Assembly (NCBI GenBank): GCA_963829085.1
Contig: CAWHHJ010000012.1
Coordinates: forward strand, 186,001-250,000
Source: PALSA-1004 sp963829085
GTDB taxonomy: Bacteria; Pseudomonadota; Gammaproteobacteria; Burkholderiales; SG8-41
Direction: 5' to 3'
DNA length: 64,000 nt
The notes under the pieces were generated by a model that worked only from the letters and a program-made list of their open reading frames with translations, made no database searches and was not told the DNA's origin. Numbering within the stretch: the first letter of the stretch is position 1; each line of letters begins with the position of its first letter. This document shows, piece by piece, positions 16,562 through 25,836 of the stretch. The position numbers and the translations under genes were made by a program.

Positions 16562-17679
16562 TGTCATTCTTTTCATATGACCACGATCAAACCTTTTGCA
16601 GCGAGAAACCGGTGATGGCGAGCGTGCCGCGCATCGACGCTGAGCGTCTTATCGATTTTGGCGCTGCTGTATATGCAAGTGCCGGCATGCCCGAGGCCGA
16701 TGCGCGATTCGTCGCCGATACACTCGTGCAAGCGGATCTGTGGGGACATCAATCGCACGGCGTATTGCGGCTCGGATGGTATCTCGAGCGGTTGCAGAAC
16801 AAAGTGATGAAACCTGTTACTCAGTCGGAGACCGTCGTCGACGCAGGCACGATTGCCGTCATCGATGGTCACGACGGCGTCGGCCAGGTGCTCACGGCCG
16901 ATGCGACGCGCGATGCGATCAAGCGCGCAAAGGCGCACGGCATCGGCGCCGTCGGTCTGCGCAATTCGAATCATTTCGGCACGTGCATGTACTACACACG
17001 CATGGCGGCGCTCGAGGGTTGCGTGATGATCATGACGACGAATGGCGGTCCGGCCATGGCGCCGTGGGGCGGACGCAAAAAAATTATCGGCACCAATCCA
17101 TGGTCGGTCGCAGCACCTGCCGGGCGTCATCCGCCATTGATCATGGACATGGCGAACACCAGTGTCGCCCGCGGCAAGATCTATCTCGCGCGACAGAAAC
17201 GCGAGCCGATACCGCTCGGCTGGGCGATCAATGCGGCAGGCGAGCCAACCACCGATCCGCAGGCTGCGATCGACGGCATCATTCTGCCGATGGCGGAACA
17301 CAAAGGCTATGCGATAGCAGTGATCGTGGATGTGCTGTCCGGTGTGTTGACCGGCAGCGGCTTTCTTTCAGCAGTGCACAGTCCGTACAAGACCGCCGAA
17401 AAAAGCAATTGCGGCCATCTCATCATCGCCTTGAACATCGAAGCGTTCCAGCCGCTGGCGCAATTCAATGCGCGCATGGAGCAGTACGTAAGCGAATTAA
17501 AGTCGGTGCCGCTGGCAAAGGGGACTAACGAGGTTTTTTATCCAGGCGAGATGGAGGCGGCAAACGACGTGCGCAACCGGCGTGAGGGCTTGTTGCTGCC
17601 GGCTGACACACTGGTAAGTCTGTCGAAGATCGCGCGCGAGACAGGACTGGTTTCGCAATTACCTTTTCCCGCGATGTAA
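16561..17679 (+). CDS. Ldh_2 family dehydrogenase (malate/L-lactate/ureidoglycolate type)
   Basis: A 372-residue NAD(P)H-dependent oxidoreductase of the Ldh_2 family, whose members reduce or oxidise 2-hydroxy acids such as malate, L-lactate, ureidoglycolate or 2,3-diketogulonate. Seen features are DLWGHQSHGVLRL near residue 57, the substrate and cofactor segments AVGLRNSNHFGT and TTNGGPAMAPWGG, GTNPWSVAAPAG, and PMAEHKGYAIAVIVDVLSGVL. The start at 16561 overlaps the Bug stop as TGATG; the ATG at 16615 (giving ASVPRIDAERL) is also plausible because the first 18 residues are not family-like. Position among receptors and sugar-acid enzymes suggests a hydroxy-acid or keto-sugar-acid substrate. 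Confidence 0.88.
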   Translation: MSFFSYDHDQTFCSEKPVMASVPRIDAERLIDFGAAVYASAGMPEADARFVADTLVQADLWGHQSHGVLRLGWYLERLQNKVMKPVTQSETVVDAGTIAVIDGHDGVGQVLTADATRDAIKRAKAHGIGAVGLRNSNHFGTCMYYTRMAALEGCVMIMTTNGGPAMAPWGGRKKIIGTNPWSVAAPAGRHPPLIMDMANTSVARGKIYLARQKREPIPLGWAINAAGEPTTDPQAAIDGIILPMAEHKGYAIAVIVDVLSGVLTGSGFLSAVHSPYKTAEKSNCGHLIIALNIEAFQPLAQFNARMEQYVSELKSVPLAKGTNEVFYPGEMEAANDVRNRREGLLLPADTLVSLSKIARETGLVSQLPFPAM

Positions 17680-17710
17680 TGCGAAAGTCTCATATGCAGG
17701 AGCAGCATTG

Positions 17711-18676
17711 ATGCCTCGTACTTCCTGTTTGGTACTTGTTTATTCGACACTCACGGCATTCGCTGCCATGCACGCAGGCGCGCAAACTTATCCGGCGAAG
17801 GCGGTACGCGTCATTGTCCCCTTTGCGCCCGGTGGCGGCAGCGATATCACCGGACGCCAGGTCGCGCAGAAGCTGAGCGAGCACCTCGGGCAGCAATTCG
17901 TCGTGGACAATCGCGGCGGCGCCGGCGGACTGATTGGAATGGAGCTCGTCGCGAAATCGCCGCCCGACGGTTACACCATCATGGTGATGTCCGGAAGTTT
18001 CTCGGCGACCGCTGCGACTCACAAGCCCGCATTCGATCCGATCAATTCGATCATTCCAGTGGCGGAAGTCGGCATCGCGCCGTTCGTGTTATCCGTGCAT
18101 CCGTCCGTCCCGGCCAAAAACACGCGCGAATTCATCGCGCTCGCCAGGACGAAGCCCGGGCAGTTGGTTTACGCATCGAGCGGCATGGGCGGTCTCACGC
18201 ACCTGTCGACGGAACTTATGAGCAGTATGGCGAAGATAAAAATGGTCCACGTTCCATATAAGAGCACCGGTCCTGCGCTGAGCGATCTGATCTCCGGTCA
18301 ATGTCAGTTGATCGTCGGTAGTCTGCCGCCGATGCAGCCGTTGATTCAGACCGGGCGCATGCGTGCACTTGCTGTGACGACGGCGAAACGCTGGTATACG
18401 CTGCCCGACGTGCCGACCATGGGCGAAACACTGCCCGGCTATGAAGTTGAATTGTGGTTCGGCGTGATGGCGCCACGAGGAACGCCGCCGGCTATCGTCG
18501 AACGCCTAAATGCGACAGTCAACAAATTCCTGCAGGAGGCCGACATGAAAAAGAATCTCGACCAGCAAGGCATGATTGCGACCGGCGGCACGCCGCAGGC
18601 TTACGGTGACCGCATCCGGCGCGAGTACGCGCGCTGGGTCAGGATCGTGGATGAAGCCGGCATCAAGGCGGAATAA
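17711..18676 (+). CDS. Bug/TctC-family periplasmic solute receptor
   Basis: A 321-residue receptor. An AGGAG site at 17698-17702 lies eight bases before the ATG; the TTG just upstream is not preferred. The signal peptide is cleaved near HAGAQTYPAK. Loops are FAPGGGSDITGRQ and NRGGAGGLIGMELV, followed by PDGYTIMVMSGSF, HVPYKSTGPALSDLISG, LPDVPTMGETLPGYEVELWFG and YARWVRIVDEAGIKAE. It stands 31 bases after the Ldh_2 gene and 12 bases before the uronate dehydrogenase gene, so it is a good candidate receptor for a uronic or aldaric acid. Confidence 0.92.
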   Translation: MPRTSCLVLVYSTLTAFAAMHAGAQTYPAKAVRVIVPFAPGGGSDITGRQVAQKLSEHLGQQFVVDNRGGAGGLIGMELVAKSPPDGYTIMVMSGSFSATAATHKPAFDPINSIIPVAEVGIAPFVLSVHPSVPAKNTREFIALARTKPGQLVYASSGMGGLTHLSTELMSSMAKIKMVHVPYKSTGPALSDLISGQCQLIVGSLPPMQPLIQTGRMRALAVTTAKRWYTLPDVPTMGETLPGYEVELWFGVMAPRGTPPAIVERLNATVNKFLQEADMKKNLDQQGMIATGGTPQAYGDRIRREYARWVRIVDEAGIKAE

Positions 18677-18688
18677 ACAGATTCGCCG

Positions 18689-19492
18689 ATGAAGAACATT
18701 TTAATAACCGGTGCAGCAGGCGAAATCGGCACTGTACTGCGCGCGGGGCTATGTGGCAGCGGCCGGTCATTGCGTTTACTCGATATCAAGCCGCAGACCG
18801 CCGCGCGAGTCGGCGAGCAATGCATCACTGCCGATCTCACTGATCCTATGGCTGCGCAAACGGCAGTCAAAGATATCGAGTGCGTCATACATCTCGCGGG
18901 TGTTCCGCGCGAAGGACCGTGGAACGCAATACTGCCGAACAATGTCATTGCGACATATAACGTGTTCGATGCAGCGCGGCTCGCAGGCGTTAAACGCATT
19001 GTCTTTGCCAGCTCGAATCACGTGATGGGTTATTACCGTGCGCAGGACACGATAGCAATCTCGCTCCCGCCGCGTCCGGACAGCCGTTATGGTGTCAGCA
19101 AGGCGTTTGGCGAGGCGCTGGGCCGCATGTACGCGGACAAGTACGGAATCGAAGTCGCCTGTCTGCGCATCGGTTCATTTCGCGCACGGCCGGAAGATGC
19201 GCGACAGCTTGCGACGTGGATCAGTCATCGCGATATGGTCGAGCTCGCGCGCTGCTGCATCGAAGCGCCGGCATTTCATTATCTCGTGCTCTACGGCGTA
19301 TCGAACAACACGCGTTCCAAGTGGCAAAATCCGGATGCCGCTCGCATCGGCTATCAACCCAGTGATAATGCGGAACAATACGCAGCGGAGCTGTTAACGA
19401 AGACGCCGCCGGCGGGTGACCCCGCGGCCGATTTCCACGGCGGGCCTTTTTGTGCACTGGAATTCACCGGCGATGCCAGCCTAATCGAATAA
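18689..19492 (+). CDS. NAD-dependent uronate dehydrogenase-like SDR protein
   Basis: A 267-residue extended short-chain dehydrogenase, the usual length of uronate dehydrogenase, which oxidises D-galacturonate or D-glucuronate to the aldarolactone. It has TGAAGEIG (residues 7-14) for NAD, the ASSNHVMGYY segment with the catalytic Ser, and YGVSKAFGEA with Tyr134 and Lys138. The C-terminal VSNNTRSKW matches the diagnostic S-N-N-T-R-S-W-W region of uronate dehydrogenases with one change. Linkage to the dicarboxylate dehydrogenase, OtnK, OtnC and a tartrate-dehydratase-like gene supports a sugar-acid role. The ribosome site is poor and the gap after the Bug gene only 12 bases, so coupling is likely. 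Confidence 0.83.
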   Translation: MKNILITGAAGEIGTVLRAGLCGSGRSLRLLDIKPQTAARVGEQCITADLTDPMAAQTAVKDIECVIHLAGVPREGPWNAILPNNVIATYNVFDAARLAGVKRIVFASSNHVMGYYRAQDTIAISLPPRPDSRYGVSKAFGEALGRMYADKYGIEVACLRIGSFRARPEDARQLATWISHRDMVELARCCIEAPAFHYLVLYGVSNNTRSKWQNPDAARIGYQPSDNAEQYAAELLTKTPPAGDPAADFHGGPFCALEFTGDASLIE

Positions 19493-19518
19493 GCAATATC
19501 ATCATTGAAGGAACCAGC

Positions 19519-20607
19519 ATGCGCATCGTAGTCATGCCCGGCGACGACATCGGGCCCGAAATCACAGCAGTCACCATGACGATGCTCGAGGCAGTCAATC
19601 GGGCGTACGCCCTCGGCTTGCGATTCGAAACGATCGAAGTAGGCATGGCGAGCCACCGCAAATGCGGCCATACCATTCCTGAAGCAGCGGTGCAGGCCGC
19701 GCTCGATGCGGATGGTGTCATTCTGGGACCGTGCGGCATGACGCTGTATCCACCGCGCGAAGAAGGCGGCATCAATGTGCCGGGAACGATACGCAAGCGC
19801 CTCGAGCTGTACGCAAACCTGCGTCCGGCACGCTCCCGTCCGGGTGTGCCTGATGCGCGCCCCGGTCTCGATGTGCTAATCGTGCGTGAAAACACCGAGG
19901 GCTTCTACGCTGATCGCAATATGCACCTGGGCATCGCGGAGTTCATGCCGACGGAGGACGTTGCGTTATCGGTGCGCAAGATCACCCGCCTGGGTTCGCG
20001 CCGTATTTCGAAAATTGCCTTCGAGTATGCGAATCGACGCCGGAAAAGCGTGGCGGCAGTCGGCAAGCAGCATGTGCTGCAGATGACCGACGGGCTTTTC
20101 ATGAGCGAAGCATATGCATTCGCGAAACTGAACCCGCATGTCGCGTTCCGCGAAGTCGACATCGACGCGATGGCTGCGGACATTTACACGCGCCCCCAGC
20201 GCTATGACGTCATTCTCGTGACGAATATGTTCGGCGATATCCTGTCGAACGAAGCGGTCGCCTTATCAGGCGGCCTCGGACTTGCTGCAGCATTAAACGC
20301 GGGCGACGAGCATGCGATCGCCAATGCGGGACATGGGTCCGCGCCAGATCTGGTGGGTCGCGGCATCGCGAATCCGTCCGGGCTGATGCTATCGGTAGCA
20401 ATGTTGATGGAGTGGCTCGGCGCGCGTCACGACAAGCCGGCGTTCATAGAGGCGCACGCAGCAATCGAAGCCGCGCTTGATTCCGCGCTTGCAGATAGTC
20501 AGGCGCGGACGCCGGATCTCGGCGGGCGCGGCACGACCGCAAGTTTCGCAAGGGCAGTGACTTCACGCATCGAAGTCGGCGAGTTGCGCGCGACGGGCAC
20601 GCGTTGA
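19519..20607 (+). CDS. isocitrate/isopropylmalate dehydrogenase family protein (tartrate/malate type)
   Basis: A 362-residue beta-decarboxylating dehydrogenase. It opens MRIVVMPGDDIGPEI, has the substrate-binding arginine set in NVPGTIRKRLELYANLRPAR, the RENTEGFYADR motif, the catalytic lysine region VGKQHVLQMTDGLF, and the metal-binding aspartates in VDIDAMAADIY and NMFGDILSNEA. The family also includes tartrate dehydrogenase and D-malate dehydrogenase, and in this cluster a tartrate, threonate or other hydroxy-dicarboxylate substrate is more likely than isocitrate. GAAGGA at 19507-19512 supports the ATG at 19519; a start at 19450 would overlap the previous gene. Exact specificity cannot be assigned from sequence. 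Confidence 0.87.
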   Translation: MRIVVMPGDDIGPEITAVTMTMLEAVNRAYALGLRFETIEVGMASHRKCGHTIPEAAVQAALDADGVILGPCGMTLYPPREEGGINVPGTIRKRLELYANLRPARSRPGVPDARPGLDVLIVRENTEGFYADRNMHLGIAEFMPTEDVALSVRKITRLGSRRISKIAFEYANRRRKSVAAVGKQHVLQMTDGLFMSEAYAFAKLNPHVAFREVDIDAMAADIYTRPQRYDVILVTNMFGDILSNEAVALSGGLGLAAALNAGDEHAIANAGHGSAPDLVGRGIANPSGLMLSVAMLMEWLGARHDKPAFIEAHAAIEAALDSALADSQARTPDLGGRGTTASFARAVTSRIEVGELRATGTR

Positions 20608-20655
20608 ACCGCGGCACCATGCGCCCCGCGCGCAGAAGTATGCACGCTTAGCTTT

Positions 20656-21933
20656 ATGCTGCTCGGCTGCATCGCTGACGATTTCACCGGCGCGACGGAT
20701 CTCGCGAACACGCTGGTGCGTCAGGGCATGTCGACGGTCGTGCTGCTGGGCGTTCCATCCGCGGATTTCCGGGCGCCAAGCGCCGATGCGCTGGTGATTG
20801 CGCTCAAATCGCGTTCAATTCCGTCCGGTGCTGCGGTCAGGATGTCGCTCGCGGCGCTCGGCTGGCTGCAGGATGCGGGCGCCGTGCAGTTCTTTTTCAA
20901 ATATTGCTCGACATTCGACTCAACAGACGCCGGCAATATCGGTCCGGTGGCCGAGGCGTTGCTCGATGCGCTGAACGAATCCTTCGCCATCGCGTGCCCG
21001 GCATTTCCAACAAACAAACGCACGATCTACAGCGGCTACTTGTTCGTCGGTGACGAGCTCTTGTCCGAATCAAGCATGCGCCATCATCCGCTCACGCCCA
21101 TGACCGACGCTTCGCTCGTTCGTGTGTTGCAGCGCCAGTCGTCCGGTAACGTAGGTCTTATACCGTTCAACGTCGTCGAGCGCGGCGCGGATGCAATCAA
21201 GCACGAAATCGAAAAGCTCAAACACGAGCGCATGCGCATGGCCATCGTCGATGCGCTCACCGATCAACATCTTTTCGCAATCGGCGCTGCATGCGCGGAT
21301 GCGCGGTTAGTCACTGGCGGATCAGGAATCGCGCTCGGCCTGCCGGAGAACTTCCGGCGCCGAGGAGCGTTGAAACCCGCCGCTGCAGGCCTGCTGCCGC
21401 AAATTGACGGCCACGCCGTTGTGCTTGCCGGAAGCTGCTCAGCCGCAACCCGCCGGCAGGTGGCCTACATGAATGAGCGCTGCGATAGCTTGATGCTCGA
21501 CCCGCTCGGGCTCGCACGCGGCGACGGCGCCGCGTCGACGGCAGTGCAGTGGGCGGTTCCCCGCTTGGGGCAAAAACCGGTGCTGATTTATTCAACATCG
21601 GCACCGGAAGAGATAACGAAGATTCAGACTACGTTAGGGCGCGAGCGCGCCGGCGAGCTTGTGGAGCGCGCGCTGGGTCGCATCGCGAAGGAGCTCGTTG
21701 CTGCCGGTGCACGCCGGCTGGTGATTGCAGGCGGTGAGACGTCGGGCGCCGTCGTGACAGCGCTCGGAGTCAATGGGCTTCGCGTCGGCGCTGAGATCGA
21801 TCCGGGTGTGCCTTGGACCGCAAGTCTGGATGACCGGCCTATTGCGCTTGCTCTCAAATCCGGCAACTTCGGGGGTGACGATTTCTTTCTCAAAGCATTC
21901 AATTCGCTTGCCCAGCGACCTGACAGTCGCTAA
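20656..21933 (+). CDS. otnK: four-carbon acid sugar kinase (3-oxo-tetronate kinase)
   Basis: A 425-residue OtnK-type kinase (formerly DUF1537). The N-terminal domain begins LLGCIADDFTGATDLAN with the conserved double Asp, and GPVAEALLDALN and PAFPTNKRTIYSGYLFVGDELLSES are typical of the four-carbon acid kinases. The C-terminal nucleotide-binding domain includes LAGSCSAATRRQ and VIAGGETSGAVVTALG. The known reaction is ATP-dependent 4-phosphorylation of 3-oxo-tetronate made from threonate or erythronate. The OtnC decarboxylase gene follows after 62 bases, completing the two-step route to dihydroxyacetone phosphate. The start ATG has only a weak ribosome site, so a slightly different start is possible. 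Confidence 0.9.
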   Translation: MLLGCIADDFTGATDLANTLVRQGMSTVVLLGVPSADFRAPSADALVIALKSRSIPSGAAVRMSLAALGWLQDAGAVQFFFKYCSTFDSTDAGNIGPVAEALLDALNESFAIACPAFPTNKRTIYSGYLFVGDELLSESSMRHHPLTPMTDASLVRVLQRQSSGNVGLIPFNVVERGADAIKHEIEKLKHERMRMAIVDALTDQHLFAIGAACADARLVTGGSGIALGLPENFRRRGALKPAAAGLLPQIDGHAVVLAGSCSAATRRQVAYMNERCDSLMLDPLGLARGDGAASTAVQWAVPRLGQKPVLIYSTSAPEEITKIQTTLGRERAGELVERALGRIAKELVAAGARRLVIAGGETSGAVVTALGVNGLRVGAEIDPGVPWTASLDDRPIALALKSGNFGGDDFFLKAFNSLAQRPDSR

Positions 21934-21995
21934 CGCGTTGCAAAGAGATCGCCAGGTTCTGCGGCTCAGTGCACTTTCCTTGAGGTGAAACCGGA

Positions 21996-22631
21996 ATGAA
22001 CGAAAACACGCTGCGAGAGGAAATCGCGGAGTATGGAAAGTCTCTGTATGACCGTGGTCTCGCTCATGGGAGCGCCGGCAATATCAGCGTCAAGCTTCCC
22101 GATGGTGATTACCTGCTTACGCCGACCAATTCATGCATGGGGCGCCTGGATCCCGCAAAAATTTCCAAACTGGACGTGCACGGCAAATTGCTCGCCGGCG
22201 ATTCGCCCTCGAAGGAGGCGTTCCTGCATCTCGCGATGTACCACGAACGCCAGGCCAGTGCTGCGGTAGTACATTTGCATTCGCTTCATGCTGTAGCGGT
22301 GTCATGTCTCGCCGGTCATGACGCATCCAATGTGTTTCCGCCGATCACCGCCTACGCCATTATGCAGGTCGGCGCCGTTGCGCTCGTCCCCTATTATCCA
22401 CCGGGAGATCAGTCACTCGCCGAGGCCGTACGCAAGCTCGCGGGCAAGCATCATGCGCTTCTACTCGCGAACCACGGGCCAGTCGTTGCGGCAAGCTCGC
22501 TTACTGCAGCTGTCAATGCGATGGAGGAGCTGGAGCAAACTTCGCATCTCATGCTGCTGTTACGCGACAAGCCAACGAGTCTGCTGACGACTGCGCAGAT
22601 TGCCGAGCTGAATCGGCGTTTTGTCAGTTGA
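21996..22631 (+). CDS. otnC: 3-oxo-tetronate 4-phosphate decarboxylase (class II aldolase family)
   Basis: A 211-residue class II aldolase/adducin-fold enzyme, the size of OtnC. It contains HGSAGNISVKLPDG (phosphate-binding, residues 25-38), TPTNSCMGRLDP, catalytic Glu74 in PSKEAFLH, zinc ligands His93 and His95 in VVHLHSLHA, and His160 in LLLANHGPVV. OtnC decarboxylates 3-oxo-tetronate 4-phosphate to dihydroxyacetone phosphate and CO2. The upstream kinase OtnK makes its substrate, so the pair is functionally closed. GAGGTGA upstream provides the ribosome site. A close family alternative is L-fuculose-phosphate aldolase, but pairing with OtnK decides. Confidence 0.88.
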   Translation: MNENTLREEIAEYGKSLYDRGLAHGSAGNISVKLPDGDYLLTPTNSCMGRLDPAKISKLDVHGKLLAGDSPSKEAFLHLAMYHERQASAAVVHLHSLHAVAVSCLAGHDASNVFPPITAYAIMQVGAVALVPYYPPGDQSLAEAVRKLAGKHHALLLANHGPVVAASSLTAAVNAMEELEQTSHLMLLLRDKPTSLLTTAQIAELNRRFVS

Positions 22632-22692
22632 TGATTGCCACGCACAATCTGCTGTTGGTGCATTGAGGAGAACAATCGTCGGGGAAACGCAA

Positions 22693-23778
22693 ATGCAGCG
22701 CACGCAGCTCGGCGTTGCAATCATCGGCGCCGGACGTATCGGCGGCTTGCGCGCGCAGCTTGCGGCACGTCATCCAGCCGTGCGCTATCTCGCTGTTGCG
22801 GACGTCGACCTCGGGAAGGCGCAAAAGCTCGGCGCGGGCATTGGTGCTCAACTGGTTACTGGTGACAGCATCGAAGCAATCTCGAATGCAGCCGTGAATG
22901 CGGTCATCGTTTCAACCAGTGAGCACGAGCACGTTGCTCCGGTGATTGCGGCGCTGAAACTAGGAAAGGCGGTTCTCGTCGAGAAGCCTATAGCGTTGAG
23001 TCTCGACGACGCTGATGTCATCATGACAGCGCTGGAGCAATCGACGGCTGGACTCCACGTCGGTTACAGCCGCCGTTTCAAGCGGCGTTATCTGCTTGCA
23101 AAGGAACAGATCCTGCGCGGCCGCTTGGGCGATATCGTCGGAATGTCGGCGCGGCTCTACAACTCGCGCGCGCAAGTGTTCCAGATGCTGGATCGTCATG
23201 CCGGAGCGACCCCGGTCGTCGATTCGCTCACGTACTACATCGACCTCATGGGATGGTACCTGCCGGACAATCCAGTCGCGGAGATATGGGCACGCGGCAA
23301 GGGCGGCGGCATTCGGGACGCAGGTTACGATTGCGACGACGTCACATACGCGGTACTAACCCTCGCGGACGGCGCGCTCGTGAATCTCAGCGTCAGCTTC
23401 GCCCTACCGGAAAAATATCCGTCGCTCGGCTATTGCGGCCGCATCGAACTCCTGGGCACCCAGGGCGTCCATATCATCGATGACGATCATCTGGAGCAGC
23501 TTCTGTATACGGATCGCGGCATCCCGCATATTTATATTCCGGATCACACGGTGAACATGGCATTCCTCGGCAGCTCGGCGCCGGGCGACTGGGCGGTAGG
23601 CGATTTCTGGGGGCCGCTGGCGAACGAAACACGCAGTTGGCTCGATCACCTCGCGACCGGCCGCGAGTGCGCGCTCGCGACAGCCCGTGAGGCACGTGAC
23701 AATCTGCAAATCACGCTCGCGATAGAAGAAGCAGTTCGCTCGCATAAGTGCGTGCATCTGACTCGCAAGGAACGTTAG
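22693..23778 (+). CDS. Gfo/Idh/MocA family NAD(P)-dependent dehydrogenase (copy 2)
   Basis: A 361-residue dehydrogenase, paralogous to the 360-residue gene at 7976 over its whole length. The Rossmann motif IGAGRIGG lies at residues 10-17, VEKPIALSLDDAD carries the family Lys, and the second half has WGPLANETRSWLDHLATGREC like its twin. The ATG at 22693 has a GGGGAAA stretch upstream, and the family start is right here; a longer frame to 22621 would overlap otnC. In the Idh family such proteins oxidise a sugar, inositol or sugar acid at one hydroxyl. The following Bug gene starts 14 bases after the stop. Confidence 0.9.
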   Translation: MQRTQLGVAIIGAGRIGGLRAQLAARHPAVRYLAVADVDLGKAQKLGAGIGAQLVTGDSIEAISNAAVNAVIVSTSEHEHVAPVIAALKLGKAVLVEKPIALSLDDADVIMTALEQSTAGLHVGYSRRFKRRYLLAKEQILRGRLGDIVGMSARLYNSRAQVFQMLDRHAGATPVVDSLTYYIDLMGWYLPDNPVAEIWARGKGGGIRDAGYDCDDVTYAVLTLADGALVNLSVSFALPEKYPSLGYCGRIELLGTQGVHIIDDDHLEQLLYTDRGIPHIYIPDHTVNMAFLGSSAPGDWAVGDFWGPLANETRSWLDHLATGRECALATAREARDNLQITLAIEEAVRSHKCVHLTRKER

Positions 23779-23792
23779 TCAGCGTGAGCGAC

Positions 23793-24758
23793 ATGACAAG
23801 ACTTGTACTTTGCGCAGTTGCGGTGCTCGGCGTGCTGATGTCCGCGCCACTGTTCGCGCAAACCTACCCGGTCAGACCGGTGCGATTCATCCTGCCATTT
23901 CCGGCGGGCGGCCCTACCGATATTCTCGGCCGCATTATCGGGCAGAAGCTAAGCGCAGAACTCGGTCAATCCGTGGTGCCGGAGAACCGTCCGGGTGCCG
24001 GCGGCAATGTCGGCACCGAGTATGCGGCCAAGCAGCCGGGCGATGGATACACCATAGTTCTCGCGTCACCATCGCTTTCAATCAGTCCGGTTCTTTACAA
24101 AAAGCTCGCGTACGATCCGGTGCGGGACTTTGCGCCGATTTCGCTCGTCGCAGAAATTCCCAACATCCTGCTGGTGCATCCCTCGGTGCCTGCCAAAACG
24201 CTCAAGGAATTCGTGCAGCTGGCGAAGGCAAACCCGGGCAAGCTGAATTTCGGCTCGGGCGGACTCGGCACTTCGAATCATCTCGGCAGTGAAATGTTGA
24301 AAGGGTTGACGGGCATCAATATCGTTCATGTTCCGTATAAAGGCTCGAACGAGGCGATGGTTGCGATGATGGGCGGGCACGTGGACATGGTGGTGATCGG
24401 TGTGCCGCCCACATTGCCGCATATCAAGGCGGGACGCGTGAGGCCGCTCGCTGTTCTCGCGTCGCGCCGACTGTCGTACCTTCCCAGCGTGCCGACGGCA
24501 GCGGAAGCCGGCGTTCCTAACTACGAAGTGGGTACGATGTACGGCTTGCTCGTTCCCGCAGGCACGCCGCGTGACATCATCAATCGGTTAAATGCCGATT
24601 GGATCAAGATCGAAGCGATGGCCGACACGAAAGAGAAAATGCGCACTGCCGGCTACGAGCCGATGACGAGCACGCCAGAGCAGTACGGCGAATTCATCAA
24701 GACCGAGATGGTGCGCTGGGCGAAGGTCATCAAGGACGCCAACGTGAAGATCGAGTAA
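23793..24758 (+). CDS. Bug/TctC-family periplasmic solute receptor
   Basis: A 321-residue receptor. The signal peptide from the ATG at 23793 ends near PLFAQTYPVR; a GTG at 23784 and the overlapping frame to 23748 are less likely starts. Loops are FPAGGPTDILGR and NRPGAGGNVGTEYA; other marks are KQPGDGYTIVLASPS (Gly-Asp in place of the usual Pro-Asp), HVPYKGSNEAMVAMMGG, VPTAAEAGVPNYEVGTMYG and WAKVIKDANVKIE. Gene order with the preceding Gfo/Idh/MocA gene repeats the 7976/9089 pair. The GSNEAMV sequence after the VPYK motif is less common than the usual G-x-P-A and may alter ligand choice. Confidence 0.92.
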   Translation: MTRLVLCAVAVLGVLMSAPLFAQTYPVRPVRFILPFPAGGPTDILGRIIGQKLSAELGQSVVPENRPGAGGNVGTEYAAKQPGDGYTIVLASPSLSISPVLYKKLAYDPVRDFAPISLVAEIPNILLVHPSVPAKTLKEFVQLAKANPGKLNFGSGGLGTSNHLGSEMLKGLTGINIVHVPYKGSNEAMVAMMGGHVDMVVIGVPPTLPHIKAGRVRPLAVLASRRLSYLPSVPTAAEAGVPNYEVGTMYGLLVPAGTPRDIINRLNADWIKIEAMADTKEKMRTAGYEPMTSTPEQYGEFIKTEMVRWAKVIKDANVKIE

Positions 24759-24786
24759 CACCGGATTTATTTTTGAGGATGGAGTC

Positions 24787-25773
24787 ATGCAGCACACGAT
24801 CGTAAAAATGAAATCAAAAACCCTTCTTTGCCTTTCATCTGTCGTTGCAATGTTCTCAGGTCACGCCCTGGCCCAGGAGTACCCGACGAAACCCGTGCGC
24901 ATGGTCGTACCGTTTGCGCCGGGCGGTCCAACGGATGTGATCGCACGGCTGATCGCGCAAAAACTAACCGAAGCGTGGGGCCATCAGGTTGTCATCGATA
25001 ACCGCGCAGGCGCCGGCGGCAACATCGGCATGGGCATGGGCGCGAACGCGGCGCCGGATGGTTACACGATCACAGTCGTAAGCTCGAGCTTCGTCGTAAA
25101 TCCGGGACTCTACGCAAAAATTCCGTACGACCCGTTCAAGAGCTTCATTCCGGTTACCAACGCTGCCGCATCACCCAACGTATTTATCGCGCATCCATCG
25201 GTGCCTGTAAAAACGATGCAGGATATCGTGGCCCTGACAAAAAAAGAGCCGAAGAAATTCAGCTTCGCAACGCCGGGCGTCGGCACAACACCAGACTTGT
25301 CGGCGGAATTGTTCCGCATGACGACAAAGGTCGATGCGGTGAGGGTGCCTTTTGGCGGCGCCGGACCGGCAGTCACGTCGGTGATCGCCAACCAGACTCC
25401 GCTCGGCTGCGTTGCCATGCCGCCCGCGACACCGCACATACAAGGCGGACGTCTGCACGCACTGGCGGTGACGAGCGCCAAGCGTTCGAGCGCTCTGCCC
25501 GATGTGCCCACCATGGCGGAAGCCGGATTCAAGGGCCAGGAGGCTGATACGCTGCAAGGCTTGCTGCTTCCGGCCGGGACGCCGAAGAACATCGTAACAA
25601 AAGTTGCCGGTGACGTGAGAAAGATGATGGCGCTGCCTGATATGAAGGAGAAGGTGAACGCGCTGGGTTTTGATGTCGTAGCCAGCACACCCGAGGAATT
25701 TTCAGCGCAGGTGAGGGCGGAAGTCGACAAGTGGGGTAAGGTCGTCAAGGCGGCAGGAATCAAGGCAGAATGA
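24787..25773 (+). CDS. Bug/TctC-family periplasmic solute receptor (tandem copy A)
   Basis: A 328-residue receptor whose signal peptide ends near HALAQEYPTK. Loops are FAPGGPTDVIAR and NRAGAGGNIGMGMGANAAPDG. It shares with the next gene the unusual SSSFVVNP, KIPYDP, ATPGVGTTPDLSAEL and GCVAMPPATPHI segments; where most receptors here have HVPYKG it has RVPFGGAGPAV, so the ligand pocket differs. It is 28 bases after the previous receptor and 63 bases before its tandem relative. The end is WGKVVKAAGIKAE. GAGGA and GGAG stretches precede the ATG at 24787. Confidence 0.92.
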   Translation: MQHTIVKMKSKTLLCLSSVVAMFSGHALAQEYPTKPVRMVVPFAPGGPTDVIARLIAQKLTEAWGHQVVIDNRAGAGGNIGMGMGANAAPDGYTITVVSSSFVVNPGLYAKIPYDPFKSFIPVTNAAASPNVFIAHPSVPVKTMQDIVALTKKEPKKFSFATPGVGTTPDLSAELFRMTTKVDAVRVPFGGAGPAVTSVIANQTPLGCVAMPPATPHIQGGRLHALAVTSAKRSSALPDVPTMAEAGFKGQEADTLQGLLLPAGTPKNIVTKVAGDVRKMMALPDMKEKVNALGFDVVASTPEEFSAQVRAEVDKWGKVVKAAGIKAE

Positions 25774-25836
25774 AATAGAGCGCGAGCTGACTCAGCGCGC
25801 AGCACTCGAGTTCTAACGTTTTCGGGAGGGGAGCGG

